Assembly: GCA_002699185.1 (NCBI GenBank)
Contig: PABG01000041.1
Coordinates: 1-49,379, forward strand
DNA: 49,379 nt
From: Gammaproteobacteria bacterium
GTDB lineage: Bacteria > Pseudomonadota > Gammaproteobacteria > Thiohalobacterales > Thiohalobacteraceae
Direction of reading: 5' to 3'
Of this stretch, positions 35,447 through 44,502 are shown piece after piece. The first letter of the stretch is position 1. Every line of letters begins with the position of its first letter. The notes beneath the pieces were generated by a model, which was not told where the DNA came from, did not search any database, and saw only the letters and a program-made list of their open reading frames with translations. Position numbers and translations under genes: made by a program.

Positions 35447-36496
35447 TTATTCCAGATCCATATCCAGCAGCGGCTCGCTGTCATAGCCCTGCACCGCCGC
35501 CACCGCCTCGCGCCAGCGCGGGGATTGCCGCAGCTGTTCAGGCGTGACCGCCTTGCGGCCGTGCAGCCGGATCAGCCGGGCCTGCGAGGCCGGATTCTCG
35601 TAGCCCTCCAGCGCCTCGACCACGGCCCGCGCCTCCTGCGGGCGGTTGCAGACCAGGATCATGTCGCAGCCGGCATTCAGCGCACTGCGGGCCCGCGCCA
35701 CCATGTCGCCGGCGCGCTCGGCGGCGACCATCCCGAGATCGTCGCTGAAGATCACCCCCTGGAACCGCAGCTGCCGGCGCAGGTAGTCCTGCAGCCAGAA
35801 ACCGGAGAACCCGGCCAGGTCGGCGTCGATCCGGGGATAGAGCACATGGGCGACCATGATCCCGGCCAGCCCCTGGTGAATCAAGCGCTCGAAGGGCAGC
35901 AGATCCTCGAGTTCCAGATCGGCCAGTTCGCGCTCGTCCACCGGCAGATCCAGATGGGAATCGGCCTCCACCCCGCCGTGGCCGGGATAGTGCTTGCCCA
36001 CGGCCGCCATGCCTGCGCTCTGCATGCCCTTCTGGTAGGCATGCGCCAGTTCGGCCACGGTCTCCGGCCGGCGGTGGAAGGCGCGGTCGCCGATCACCGA
36101 ACTGCGGCGGCGGTCGATGTCCAGCACCGGCGCGAAACTCAGGTCCACGCCAACGGCGCGCAGTTCGCTGGCCATCAGCCAGCCGGTGGTCTCGGCCAGC
36201 GCCAGGGCACGGTTGCGGTCCTCGTCATAGACCCGGCCCAGTTCGGCCACCGGCGGCAGCCGGGTGAAGCCGTCGCGAAAACGCTGCACCCGCCCGCCTT
36301 CCTGGTCCACGGCGATGAGCAGCCGCGGATCGCGCAACTCGTGCAGTTCGGCGATCAGGGCATACAGTTGCTCCGGCGAGGCGTAGTTGCGGCTGAACAG
36401 AATCACTCCGCCGACCTCGGGCCGGCACAGCAGTTCACGCTCCGCCGCGCTCGGCCGCGAGCCCTCGATGTCCAGCATGACCGGTCCCAGTGACAT
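35447..36496 (-). CDS. nagZ: beta-N-acetylhexosaminidase
   Basis: A 349-residue cytoplasmic glycoside hydrolase family 3 enzyme that removes N-acetylglucosamine from anhydro-muropeptides during cell-wall recycling. Catalytic signatures are intact: KHYPGHGGVEADSHLDLP (histidine-aspartate dyad loop) and VIFSDDLGM (nucleophile aspartate), plus VDQEGGRVQRF. The length is normal. It lies between repeats and downstream of a peptide ABC system with an L,D-transpeptidase, a plausible cell-wall context. Confidence 0.95.
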   Translation of the reverse strand: MSLGPVMLDIEGSRPSAAERELLCRPEVGGVILFSRNYASPEQLYALIAELHELRDPRLLIAVDQEGGRVQRFRDGFTRLPPVAELGRVYDEDRNRALALAETTGWLMASELRAVGVDLSFAPVLDIDRRRSSVIGDRAFHRRPETVAELAHAYQKGMQSAGMAAVGKHYPGHGGVEADSHLDLPVDERELADLELEDLLPFERLIHQGLAGIMVAHVLYPRIDADLAGFSGFWLQDYLRRQLRFQGVIFSDDLGMVAAERAGDMVARARSALNAGCDMILVCNRPQEARAVVEALEGYENPASQARLIRLHGRKAVTPEQLRQSPRWREAVAAVQGYDSEPLLDMDLE

Positions 36497-36516
36497 TCAG
36501 TGCCTCGTTATTTCCA

Positions 36517-36614
36517 GTAGGTCGGGTTAGCCCGAAGGGCGTAACCCGACGTTCCCGCCGTGCGTGTCGGGTTACGCTGCGCTAACCCGACCTACAAGGC
36601 TCCACCCATCCTAC
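36517..36614. repeat. family A double hairpin A5 plus solo family B end
   Basis: GTAGGTCGGGTTAGCCCGAAGGGCGTAACCCGAC faces GTCGGGTTACGCTGCGCTAACCCGACCTAC (36517-36595). It is followed by CCACCCATCCTACG, the outer half of a family B arm without a partner. Confidence 0.85.
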
Positions 36615-36656
36615 GCTTCGAAAGCTTATTTTCCGTATGCTGCAAAGGCCATCATA

Positions 36657-37448
36657 TCAACGCAGCCGCACATCCATCCGGTCGCGCAGCCGATCCCCCA
36701 GCAGGTTCACCGCCAGTACCACCAGCAGCATGGCCGTGCCGGGCACCAGCACCATGTGCGGTGCGACCAGCAGGTAACGGGTGCCATCGCGGATCATGCT
36801 GCCCCAGGAGGCCGCCGGCGGCTGCACCCCCAGCCCCAGGAAGGACAGCCCGGCCTCGGCGATCACGATCGAGGCCACGCCGAAGGTCGCCTCCACGATC
36901 AGGGGCGCGCTCAGCAGCGGGATCAGGTGCCGCAGAATGATCCGGCGCCGCCGGCTGCCCAGGGCGATGGCCGCGACCACATGCTCGCGCTGTTTGAGCG
37001 ACAGCACCTGGGCCCTGGCCAGACGGGCGAAGCCCACCCACCCCACCAGGCTGAGCGCAATGACCACATTGCCGATCCCCGGCCCCAGTATACCGGCAAG
37101 CGCGATGGCCAGCAGGATACCCGGAAAGGCGAGAAAAATGTCGATCACATGGACGATCATCCGGTCCGTCCAGCCCCCCAGATAGCCGCTGACGCTGCCG
37201 ATCAGGGTACCGGCCACGGCCGACAGGCTCACCACCCACAGCGCCACCCAGAAGGAGGTGCGGGCACCGGCGATCACCCGGTCCAGCAGCGGGCGGCCCA
37301 GGTCGTCGTAGCCCAGGCCGCCGGCCTCCCAGGGCGGGGCCAGGATCAGTTCCAGCTGGATGCGGTCGGGCTCGAGCGCGTCCATCCCGGCCAGCAGCGC
37401 CGCCAACGCCCACAGCAGCAGGATCAGCAGGGGAAGACGCTGCCCCAT
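36657..37448 (-). CDS. peptide ABC transporter permease (DppC/OppC type)
   Basis: A 263-residue inner-membrane permease with an N-terminal segment, a periplasmic loop and the BPD_transp_1 core: LLDRVIAGARTSFWVALWVVSLSA, the EAA-type loop RLARAQVLSLKQREHVVAAIALG, and GLSFLGLGVQPPAASWGSMI typical of DppC. It overlaps the DppB-type gene (TGATG). No ATPase gene follows; the next gene is nagZ. Confidence 0.91.
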   Translation of the reverse strand: MGQRLPLLILLLWALAALLAGMDALEPDRIQLELILAPPWEAGGLGYDDLGRPLLDRVIAGARTSFWVALWVVSLSAVAGTLIGSVSGYLGGWTDRMIVHVIDIFLAFPGILLAIALAGILGPGIGNVVIALSLVGWVGFARLARAQVLSLKQREHVVAAIALGSRRRRIILRHLIPLLSAPLIVEATFGVASIVIAEAGLSFLGLGVQPPAASWGSMIRDGTRYLLVAPHMVLVPGTAMLLVVLAVNLLGDRLRDRMDVRLR

Positions 37449-38374
37449 CAGTCCGCCCCCAGCCGGATGCGCGGATCGATCCCGGCGTAGAGCAGATCGG
37501 TCAGGGCATTGACCAGTACATAGCTCAGGCTGATCAGCAGGACGCAGGCCTGCACCAACGGATAGTCGCGGCCCTGGATGGCCTCGATGGTCAGCGAGCC
37601 CAGGCCGGGCCAGCCGAACACCACCTCGGTGATCACCGCCCCGGCCAGCAGGGTGCCCAGCTGCAGCCCCAGCACCGTGATCACCGGCAGCAGCGCGTTG
37701 GGCAGGGCATGGCGGGTCAGCACCTGGCGCGTGGACAGGCCTCTGGCATAGGCACTGCGGATGAAGTCCTCGCCCAGCACCTCCAACACGCTGCTGCGCA
37801 CCATGCGCGAGAGCACTGCCGCCAGCGACAGGCCCAGGGTCAGCGCCGGCAGGATCAGCGCACCGGGCGCGTCGCGGCCGCTGACCGGCAGCCAGCCCAG
37901 GCCGACCGCGAACAGCAGGATCAGCAGCGGCCCCAGCCAGAAGTTGGGAATGGACACCCCCAGCAGCGAGAAGGCCATCGCGCCCCGGTCCCAGCCGCTG
38001 TTGCGGCGCACCGCCGCCAGCAGCCCCAGCGGCAGCGCCAGCAACAGGGTGAAGGCCAGTGCCGCCAGCGCCAGTTCCAGGGTGGCGGGGATGCGTTCGG
38101 CCAGCAGCTCGGTGATCGGCCGGCGCTGCTGCAGCGACTGCCCCAGGTCCCCCTGGACCAGCCCGCCCAGGTAGTCGCCCAGTTGCACGGCCAGCGGCCG
38201 GTCCAGTCCCAGTTGATGGCGCAGCGCCTCGCGATCGGCCGCCGTGGCCGCCTCACCCAGCATCACGTCCACCGGATCACCGGGGATGAGATGGATCAGC
38301 AGGAACACCAGTACCACCACGCCCAGCACCACGATGGCGGTGCTGAGCAGGCGGCGGGTCAGTTCAGCGAACAT
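37448..38374 (-). CDS. peptide ABC transporter permease (DppB/OppB type)
   Basis: A 308-residue permease opening with TRRLLSTAIVVLGVVVLVFLLIHLIPGDPVDVMLG, followed by HQLGLDRPLAVQLGDYLGGLVQGDLGQSL and the EAA loop SSVLEVLGEDFIRSAYARGLS, all typical of DppB/OppB. The end NALTDLLYAGIDPRIRLG is also canonical. The 222 bases upstream contain repeats C5, A6 and B2, which separate it from its solute-binding protein gene. Confidence 0.92.
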   Translation of the reverse strand: MFAELTRRLLSTAIVVLGVVVLVFLLIHLIPGDPVDVMLGEAATAADREALRHQLGLDRPLAVQLGDYLGGLVQGDLGQSLQQRRPITELLAERIPATLELALAALAFTLLLALPLGLLAAVRRNSGWDRGAMAFSLLGVSIPNFWLGPLLILLFAVGLGWLPVSGRDAPGALILPALTLGLSLAAVLSRMVRSSVLEVLGEDFIRSAYARGLSTRQVLTRHALPNALLPVITVLGLQLGTLLAGAVITEVVFGWPGLGSLTIEAIQGRDYPLVQACVLLISLSYVLVNALTDLLYAGIDPRIRLGAD

Positions 38375-38410
38375 GCATATTCTTATGCCTCATGGCACTT
38401 CCGAATAATC

Positions 38411-38600
38411 CGTCATTGCGATACCCAGACCTGTAGGTCGGGTTAGCGCAGCGTAACCCGACACAACCGCGGTATTTTGTCGGGTTACGCCCCGCCGGGC
38501 TAACCCGACCTACGCGTAGGATGGGTGGAGGCGCATAGCGCCAAAACCCATCACACCAGACCTTGCAACGATGGGTTGCGCTTCGCTCCACCCATCCTAC
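38411..38600. repeat. repeat cluster: truncated C5, family A A6, family B B2
   Basis: A cut-off CGTCATTGCGAT (38411-38421), then a full family A double hairpin (38433-38513), then, three bases on, a full family B double hairpin (38516-38600). The last arm of B2 overlaps the stop codon of the L,D-transpeptidase gene. Confidence 0.87.
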
Positions 38601-39091
38601 CGGATCAGCACCGGCATTCCCGTATCCACCTGATCGAACAGCTCCACCAGATCGACATTGCGCATGCGGATGCAGCCGTGCGAGGCCGGCACGCCCATGG
38701 GTTCGCTGTCCGGACAGCCGTGGATGTAGATATAGCGGCGCAGGGTGTCGACCGCGCCGCCGCGGTTACGGCCGGGTTCCAGGCCGGTCAGCCACAGGAT
38801 GCGGGTCAGGATCCAGTCCCGCCCCGGCGCGTCCGCCGCCAGTGCCGCGCTGTAGATCTCGCCGGTCGGCCGGCGGCCGACGAATACGGTATTGAGCGGG
38901 CAGCCGGCACCGATGCGGATGCGGATGCGGTGCCAGCCGCGCGGGGTGCAGCCGCTGCCGTCGCGCTCGCCCGGCCCGGCCGCACCGGTCGACACCGGAT
39001 ATTCCAGCCGGGGCTCCCCCTGCTCGATCAGCTGCAGGCGCTGATCGTCCAGCATGATCCGCAGGTAGCGTTGCGGCGGCGTCTGTGTCAT
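38597..39091 (-). CDS. L,D-transpeptidase (YkuD domain) without signal peptide
   Basis: A 164-residue YkuD-fold protein with the catalytic motif HGCPDSEPMGVPASHGCIRM, where SHGC carries the nucleophilic cysteine. It begins MTQTPPQRYLRIMLDDQRLQL with no signal peptide or membrane segment, unlike most periplasmic L,D-transpeptidases. The ATG overlaps the stop of the solute-binding protein (four bases). The TAG stop is the TAG of the GTAGG end of repeat B2. It may act in the cytoplasm on recycled muropeptides or be exported in an unseen way; both are inference. Confidence 0.87.
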   Translation of the reverse strand: MTQTPPQRYLRIMLDDQRLQLIEQGEPRLEYPVSTGAAGPGERDGSGCTPRGWHRIRIRIGAGCPLNTVFVGRRPTGEIYSAALAADAPGRDWILTRILWLTGLEPGRNRGGAVDTLRRYIYIHGCPDSEPMGVPASHGCIRMRNVDLVELFDQVDTGMPVLIR

Positions 39092-40569
39092 CTGCGCTGC
39101 ACCTCGAGCAGCCCGTCATAATTGCCGTGCAGGTTCAGGCGGTAACCGTGGATATCCGCCCGCGCGGCGCAGACATGGTCCTCGTACCACAGCGGGACAT
39201 ACGGCAGGGTCTCCAGCAGCCGCGCCTGGATGCGCCGATAATACGTGACCTGCGCGGTCTGTGTCTGCGCCGCCTCGGCCGACTCGATCCAGGCATCGAT
39301 CCGCGCATCCCGATAGCGGCCGCGGTTGGCGCCACCGGGCGGGAGCGAGGCGCTGTGGAACACATGACGGAAGATGTCCGGTGTCCTGATGCCCACCCAC
39401 ATCAGGCTGTAGAGCTGGAAGCGCCCGGCCTTGATGTCGCCGTAGAAGGTGCCCCAGTCGTAGCTCTGCAGTCTGAGCCGGATGCCGACGCGGGCCAGCT
39501 GGTCCTGCAACACGGTGGCGATGCGCAGCCGCAGGGGATCGCTCGAGGTCTTGTAGCTGAGTTCCAGCGGCCGCTGCGGCCCGTAACCGAGTTCGCCCAG
39601 CAATGCCCGGGCCCGGTCCGGATCGTAGTCCACCCCGTCCAGTTCCGGGTGCCCGGCCCAATGCCCGGGCGGCAGCAGCGCCCCGGCCGGCCGCGCCGCC
39701 CCGGCCAGCAGATGCTCGATGATGGCGCCACGGTCGATGGCGTGGGCCAGGGCCCGCCGCAGGCGCGGGTCGCCGGTCTGCGCATCCTCGAGATTGAAAC
39801 CGATATAACTGAAATTCGAGCCGCGATGGCGTTCGATCCGGATACCCTCGCGCCCGTCCAGGTAACGGATCAGTTCGGCCGGCAGGTCGTTCTGGATGAT
39901 GTCCAGTTCACCGCGCCGCAGCTTGAGCACCCGCACCGTCGGGTCCTTCACCTGCTGGACGACCAGCTGCTGGCCATCGCGGCGCCGGCGCAGCCACAGC
40001 TGGCCGTCGCCGCCCCGCTCGATCAGTTCCAGCGGACCGCTGCCGATCGGCGCACGCTGAAAATCATGCCCCTGCGCCAGCAGCCGGGCCGGCACGATGC
40101 CGATGACCAGGTAGCCGGGGAACAGCCGGTCGGGACGGTTCAGCTGAAACTCGATCGTGTCGGTATCCACGGCTTCGACCTGCTCGATCAGACTGAGCAG
40201 GCCGCGGTGCGGCGAGCCTGTGGCCGGATCCAGCACCGCCCGGTAGGTGGCCACCACGTCGGCGGCGTTCAGGGGTTGGCCGTCATGGAAGGGCGCGCGT
40301 CCCGGGTCGAGATGAAAGCGGTAACGGGTCGGCGTCAGGCGCTCCCAGCGGGCCAGTTCCGGCACCGGCTGCTGCTGCGCGTCGAAATCGACCAGGGAGC
40401 GGTAGAGCAGCCGGTTGACGCGCGCGGAGGCGGCATCGGTGGCGTGCAGCGGATCCAGGTTGGCGGGCCGTCCGGCGATACCGAGCCGGATCAGTTCCGG
40501 GTCCGGCGACTGACACGCCGACGACAGCAGGACCGCTGTCAGCAGCAGCAGGAGGCGCCACCGTCTCAT
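39088..40569 (-). CDS. peptide ABC transporter solute-binding lipoprotein (SBP_bac_5)
   Basis: A 493-residue extracytoplasmic binding protein of the oligopeptide family with a lipoprotein signal (LLLLLTAVLLSSAC). Family features: LIRLGIAGRPANLDPLHATD, TRYRFHLDPGRAPFHDGQPLNAADVVATYRAV, SNFSYIGFNLEDAQTGDPRLRRALAHAIDR and a C-terminal LPYVPLWYEDHV. It starts six bases after the CYTH gene and overlaps the L,D-transpeptidase gene, and the permeases follow after the repeat cluster. A murein-peptide substrate would suit the context but is not shown. Confidence 0.91.
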   Translation of the reverse strand: MRRWRLLLLLTAVLLSSACQSPDPELIRLGIAGRPANLDPLHATDAASARVNRLLYRSLVDFDAQQQPVPELARWERLTPTRYRFHLDPGRAPFHDGQPLNAADVVATYRAVLDPATGSPHRGLLSLIEQVEAVDTDTIEFQLNRPDRLFPGYLVIGIVPARLLAQGHDFQRAPIGSGPLELIERGGDGQLWLRRRRDGQQLVVQQVKDPTVRVLKLRRGELDIIQNDLPAELIRYLDGREGIRIERHRGSNFSYIGFNLEDAQTGDPRLRRALAHAIDRGAIIEHLLAGAARPAGALLPPGHWAGHPELDGVDYDPDRARALLGELGYGPQRPLELSYKTSSDPLRLRIATVLQDQLARVGIRLRLQSYDWGTFYGDIKAGRFQLYSLMWVGIRTPDIFRHVFHSASLPPGGANRGRYRDARIDAWIESAEAAQTQTAQVTYYRRIQARLLETLPYVPLWYEDHVCAARADIHGYRLNLHGNYDGLLEVQRR

Positions 40570-40575
40570 GCCGCT

Positions 40576-41061
40576 TCAGTCCCAACTCGGCCAGGGGTGT
40601 TCCGCCAGATAGACGTTGTAGTAGCGTGGATCGTCGGAGACATCGGCCCCGGCCCAGTCCGGCAGCGTGAACGCCTCGTCCTCGGCCTGCAGCTCGATCT
40701 CGGCCACCACCAGCCCGGCGTTGTCGCCCTCGAACACATCCACCTCCCACACATGCCCGGCCACCGGGACATGGTAACGGGTCTTCTCCACCAGTCGGCC
40801 CAGGGAAAGCCGGTCCAGCATCTCCTCCGCCTCGGCCAGCGGGATGGCGTATTCGTACTCCAGCCGCCGCACGCCCAGCTCGGCGCTCTTGATATTGAGC
40901 CAGGCCTTGTCACCCGCGGTGCGCACCCGTACCGAGGCCTTGACGTCGGACTCGCCGATCACCCGGGTCAGATAGCCCTGACGGTAGCGCACGCCGGCAT
41001 CGGCCTGTTCACGCCAGGCGTCGGAGGTGACCAGGAATTTGCGTTCGATTTCGATAGCCAT
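40576..41061 (-). CDS. CYTH domain protein (triphosphate tunnel fold)
   Basis: A 161-residue protein opening with the signature MAIEIERKFLV, followed by RYRQGYLT, SVRVRTAGDKAWLNIKS, RRLEYEYAIPLAEAEEML and VDVFEGDNAGLVVAEIEL. Acidic and basic residues are spaced as in the tunnel of CYTH triphosphatases. Members act as inorganic triphosphatases, thiamine triphosphatases or class IV adenylate cyclases; a small bacterial form like this is most often a tripolyphosphatase. A cyclase role cannot be excluded. It is upstream of, and close to, the solute-binding protein gene. Confidence 0.9.
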   Translation of the reverse strand: MAIEIERKFLVTSDAWREQADAGVRYRQGYLTRVIGESDVKASVRVRTAGDKAWLNIKSAELGVRRLEYEYAIPLAEAEEMLDRLSLGRLVEKTRYHVPVAGHVWEVDVFEGDNAGLVVAEIELQAEDEAFTLPDWAGADVSDDPRYYNVYLAEHPWPSWD

Positions 41062-41109
41062 ATTGATGCAGCTTTCAGATGTCGGGGTCTCTCTGCGTCA
41101 GCAGGCAAT

Positions 41110-41286
41110 AACGCAAAGGTCGCAAAGGCGCAGAGAACGCAATTTGTCCGTCATTGCGAGCGCAGCGTGGCAATCTCGTAATGTGGAGGTCTCCGGTGAG
41201 AGATTGCCGCGGCGCTTCGCGCCTCGCAATGACGGAACAATAATAATCCTCGCTTTCTCTGGGTCTCTGCGTCCTCTGCGTTTGCG
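41110..41286. repeat. family E element E2 with family C element C6 nested inside
   Basis: Outer arms AACGCAAAGGTCGCAAAGGCGCAGAGAACGC (41110) and CTCTGGGTCTCTGCGTCCTCTGCGTTT (to about 41284) enclose a complete family C element (41149-41234). The whole gap between sdhE and the CYTH gene is repeat. Confidence 0.88.
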
Positions 41287-41310
41287 TCACCCAGGTATCA
41301 AGTGACCGCC

Positions 41311-41568
41311 TCAAGACTCCCCGGCCGCCGCCCGGATGGCCCGCGCCAGTTCGGCCAGCGCCGGGTCGGCCGGCGGCTGGCGGCCCATGAGGATTTCCAG
41401 CAGCACCTGATCCGGATATTCCAGCAGCTGTTCCAGCCGGGCCAGGGCCGCCGGCTCCAGTTCGGCATAGTGCGCCTCGACGTAGGCCAGCAGCATCAGG
41501 TCAAGCTCGCGCATGCCGCGTCGGCACTGCCACTTCAGCCGCGCGCGGCGGTTGTCGGATTCCGTCAT
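41311..41568 (-). CDS. sdhE: succinate dehydrogenase assembly factor SdhE
   Basis: An 85-residue SdhE/YgfY protein that promotes covalent FAD attachment to SdhA. The diagnostic RRGMRELDLMLLAYV is present, with ALARLEQLLEYPDQVLLEILMG following. The start is taken at the ATG 41568; the track begins one codon earlier at a GTG. It follows sdhB after a 125-base gap filled mostly by repeat B3, so it is probably part of, or expressed with, the sdh operon. Confidence 0.93.
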   Translation of the reverse strand: MTESDNRRARLKWQCRRGMRELDLMLLAYVEAHYAELEPAALARLEQLLEYPDQVLLEILMGRQPPADPALAELARAIRAAAGES

Positions 41569-41581
41569 CACTCTACCGTTG

Positions 41582-41665
41582 CGCAGGATGGGTGAAGGCG
41601 CACGGCGCCGTAACCCATCGACTGGCAGGGCGATGATGGGTTGCGCTTCGCTCCACCCATCCTAC
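41582..41665. repeat. family B double hairpin, copy B3
   Basis: AGGATGGGTGAAGGCGCACGGCGCCGTAACCCATC faces GATGGGTTGCGCTTCGCTCCACCCATCCTAC, between the sdhB stop and the sdhE start. The left foot reads GCAGG rather than GTAGG. Confidence 0.86.
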
Positions 41666-41696
41666 CTGCTTCCGTGTGATTCAACGGCCATGAGAA

Positions 41697-42398
41697 CTAC
41701 AACGACCGTTTGAGCATGAGTTCCTTGATGTGGCCGATGGCGCGAGTGGGGTTCAACCCCTTGGGACAGACCTCCACGCAGTTCATGATGGTGTGGCAGC
41801 GAAACAGCTTGAAGGGCCCGTCCAGGGCGTCCAGGCGCTCGTCGGTCGCCTGGTCGCGGCTGTCGGCGAGGAAACGCCAGGATTGCAGCAGCGCAGCCGG
41901 ACCCAGGAACTTGTCCGGGTTCCACCAGAAGGATGGGCAGGAGGTCGAACAGCAGGCGCAGAGGATGCACTCGTACAGGCCGTCCAGCCGTTCGCGCTCC
42001 GCCGGGCTCTGGAGCCGTTCGACCTCGGGCTCGGGGTCCTCGTTGATCAGCCAGGGTCTGGCCGCGCGGTACTGCTGATAGAAGGGCTCCAGATCCACGA
42101 TCAGGTCGCGCACCACCGGCATCCCCGGCAGCGGCCGCAGCGTCACCGGCTGCCTGAGTTCCTTGAGGGGTGTGATGCAGGCCAGGCCGTTGCGGCCGTT
42201 GATGTTCATGGCGTCCGAACCGCACACCCCCTCCTGACAGGAGCGGCGGAAGCTGAGGGTATCGTCCTGCGCCTTCAGTAACAGCAGGGCATCGAGCAGC
42301 ATCATGCCGGGCCTGACCTCCGACTCCGGGAGATCGAAGTCCTGCATCCAGGGCTTGCCGTCGGTATCCGGATTGTAGCGATAAATGGAAAATCGCAT
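41697..42398 (-). CDS. sdhB: succinate dehydrogenase iron-sulfur subunit
   Basis: A 233-residue iron-sulfur subunit of succinate dehydrogenase (complex II). The [2Fe-2S] motif RRSCQEGVCGSDAMNINGRNGLAC is present with the Asp ligand variant seen in E. coli. The cluster motif CILCACCSTSCPSFWWN and the later CHTIMNCVEVCPKGL hold the [4Fe-4S] and [3Fe-4S] ligands. The ATG at 42398 overlaps the sdhA stop (TGATG); the much longer ORF in the track is read-through upstream. Confidence 0.96.
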   Translation of the reverse strand: MRFSIYRYNPDTDGKPWMQDFDLPESEVRPGMMLLDALLLLKAQDDTLSFRRSCQEGVCGSDAMNINGRNGLACITPLKELRQPVTLRPLPGMPVVRDLIVDLEPFYQQYRAARPWLINEDPEPEVERLQSPAERERLDGLYECILCACCSTSCPSFWWNPDKFLGPAALLQSWRFLADSRDQATDERLDALDGPFKLFRCHTIMNCVEVCPKGLNPTRAIGHIKELMLKRSL

Positions 42399-44164
42399 CA
42401 GTAGACGCGCTCCTTGGGCGGAAAGGTGTCGACGCTCAGCGGTTTGATGCGTACCGGTTTGAAGTCCACCCGCTGATCCTGCTTGTAGAACAGTGAATGC
42501 TTGAGCCAGTGGTTGTCGTCGCGCTCGGGGTGATCGATGCGCGAATGCGCGCCGCGGCTCTCGCGTCGCTCCAGCGCCGAGCACACGGTGGCCAGTGCCA
42601 CGTCCATCAGGTTCTCCAGTTCCAGCGCCTCGATGCGGGCCGTGTTGAAGACCTTGCTGTGATCGTCGATGCCGGCATCGGCCAGGCGCGTCTGCAGGGC
42701 CAGCACCCGGTCCACGCCTTCGCGCAGTACCTCCTCGGTGCGGAAGACGCCGCAGTAATCCTCCATCGTCCTCTGCAGTTCGCTGCGAATGCTGCTGACC
42801 CGCTCGCCCCCGGCCGGCCGGTCCCAGCGGGCCAGTCGCTCCAGCGCCCGGTCCACGCTGTCCTGATTGAGCGGGCGGTGGTAGCGGTGCTCGGCCAGGA
42901 ACTCGATGATGTGGTTGGCCGCGGCGCGGCCGAACACCAGGATGTCCAGCAGCGAGTTGCCGCCCAGGCGGTTGGCGCCGTGCACCGACACGCAGGCGCA
43001 CTCGCCGGCGGCGTACAGGCCCTGCACCGGCTCCTCCGGCCCGTGGTGCTCGGGGGCGACCACCTGGCCGGTACGATTGGTCGGAATCCCGCCCATGGTG
43101 TAGTGCGCGGTGGGATAGACCGGGATGGGTTCGTGCGCCGGGTCGATGTGCAGGAAGGTCTTCACCGTATCGCGGATACCGGGCAGGCGCTTGGCCACCA
43201 CCTCCTCGCCCAGGTGATCCAGCTTGAGCAGCACATGGTCCTTGTCGGGGCCGCAGCCGCGGCCTTCGCGCACCTCGGTGGCGATGGCCCGGCTGACCAC
43301 GTCACGGCTGGCCAGATCCTTCACCCTGGGCGCATAGCGCTCCATGAAGCGTTCGCCGTCGCCGTTGAGCAGGTAGCCGCCCTCCCCGCGCGCGCCCTCG
43401 GTGATCAGCATGCCCTTGCCGGCGATCCCGGTGGGATGGAACTGGAAGAACTCCATGTCCTGCAGCGGAATGCCGGCGCGCAGGGCCATGGCCATGCCGT
43501 CGCCGGTGTTGATCAGGGCATTGGTGTTGGTGCGGAACAGCTGCCCGGCTCCGCCGGTGGCCAGCAGCGTGGTCTTGGCCTCGATGATAATGGGCTCACC
43601 GGTGGCGATGTCCAAGGCCACCGCACCCAGCACGGCGCCCTCCTCCGGATCCTGGATCAGATCGAGGGCGAAATATTCGTCGAAGAAATGGGTACGGGCA
43701 CGAATGTTCTGCTGATACAGCGAATGCAGGATGGCATGTCCGGTGCGGTCGGCCGCGGCACAGGTGCGCGCGGCCTGCTCGCCGCCGAAGTTGCGGCTCT
43801 GGCCGCCGAAGGCGCGCTGGTAGATACGGCCGTTGTCCAGCCGCGAGAAGGGCACGCCCATGTGGTCGAGTTCGTAGACCACCCTTGGGGCGGCGCGGCA
43901 CATGTACTCGATGGCATCCTGGTCGCCCAGGTAGTCGCTGCCCTTGACGGTATCGAACATGTGCCAGTGCCAGTTGTCCGGCAGCACATTGGCCAGCGCG
44001 GCGTTGACCCCGCCCTGGGCGGCCACAGTGTGCGAACGGGTGGGAAAGACCTTGGACACCACCGCCACATGGGCCTCGGCCCTTGAGAGCTGCAGCGCCG
44101 CCCGCAGACCGCCGCCACCGGCACCGATGATCAGGGCATCGAATTTGCGCACAGGAAGATTCAT
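42398..44164 (-). CDS. sdhA: succinate dehydrogenase flavoprotein subunit
   Basis: A 588-residue catalytic subunit that oxidises succinate to fumarate. The N-terminal FAD site ([16 protein letters not shown]), the flavinylation histidine in [11 protein letters not shown], substrate motifs FFQFHPTGI and [15 protein letters not shown], and [12 protein letters not shown] near the end are all intact. The ATG at 44164 overlaps the sdhD stop (ATGA). It depends on SdhE, encoded two genes downstream, for FAD attachment. Confidence 0.97.
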   Translation of the reverse strand: MNLPVRKFDALIIGAGGGGLRAALQLSRAEAHVAVVSKVFPTRSHTVAAQGGVNAALANVLPDNWHWHMFDTVKGSDYLGDQDAIEYMCRAAPRVVYELDHMGVPFSRLDNGRIYQRAFGGQSRNFGGEQAARTCAAADRTGHAILHSLYQQNIRARTHFFDEYFALDLIQDPEEGAVLGAVALDIATGEPIIIEAKTTLLATGGAGQLFRTNTNALINTGDGMAMALRAGIPLQDMEFFQFHPTGIAGKGMLITEGARGEGGYLLNGDGERFMERYAPRVKDLASRDVVSRAIATEVREGRGCGPDKDHVLLKLDHLGEEVVAKRLPGIRDTVKTFLHIDPAHEPIPVYPTAHYTMGGIPTNRTGQVVAPEHHGPEEPVQGLYAAGECACVSVHGANRLGGNSLLDILVFGRAAANHIIEFLAEHRYHRPLNQDSVDRALERLARWDRPAGGERVSSIRSELQRTMEDYCGVFRTEEVLREGVDRVLALQTRLADAGIDDHSKVFNTARIEALELENLMDVALATVCSALERRESRGAHSRIDHPERDDNHWLKHSLFYKQDQRVDFKPVRIKPLSVDTFPPKERVY

Positions 44165-44502
44165 TGTCCCACCACCGAAAACACCACCCGCAGCGACCAC
44201 AGCCCGGTCCCGCCCAACACCAGTGCGACCAGCGCCATCAGACTCACCCGCACGCCGGTATGGCGCACATAGTCCATGATCACGTCGCGCACCCCGACCC
44301 AGGCATGGATCAGCAGGGTGACGATGAACAGGGCCGTGGCCAGGTTGGGCAGCGGCGCGGCGAGCCAGGCCTGCCACTGGGCGTGGCTGTGCAACGGCTG
44401 CCACAGGAACCAGACCCCGGTCACCAGGATATAGAGGGCGATATAGGCGGCCGTGAAGCGCTGCAGCAGCCAGGCCCGCAGGCCGTGCGCCTGACGGCTC
44501 AC
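44161..44502 (-). CDS. sdhD: succinate dehydrogenase membrane anchor subunit
   Basis: A 113-residue membrane anchor with three hydrophobic helices. [25 protein letters not shown] contains the histidine and aspartate/tyrosine residues used for haem and quinone binding in this family. The start is a GTG overlapping the sdhC stop (GTGA), and the end overlaps sdhA, so the operon is tightly coupled. Confidence 0.93.
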   Translation of the reverse strand: MSRQAHGLRAWLLQRFTAAYIALYILVTGVWFLWQPLHSHAQWQAWLAAPLPNLATALFIVTLLIHAWVGVRDVIMDYVRHTGVRVSLMALVALVLGGTGLWSLRVVFSVVGQ

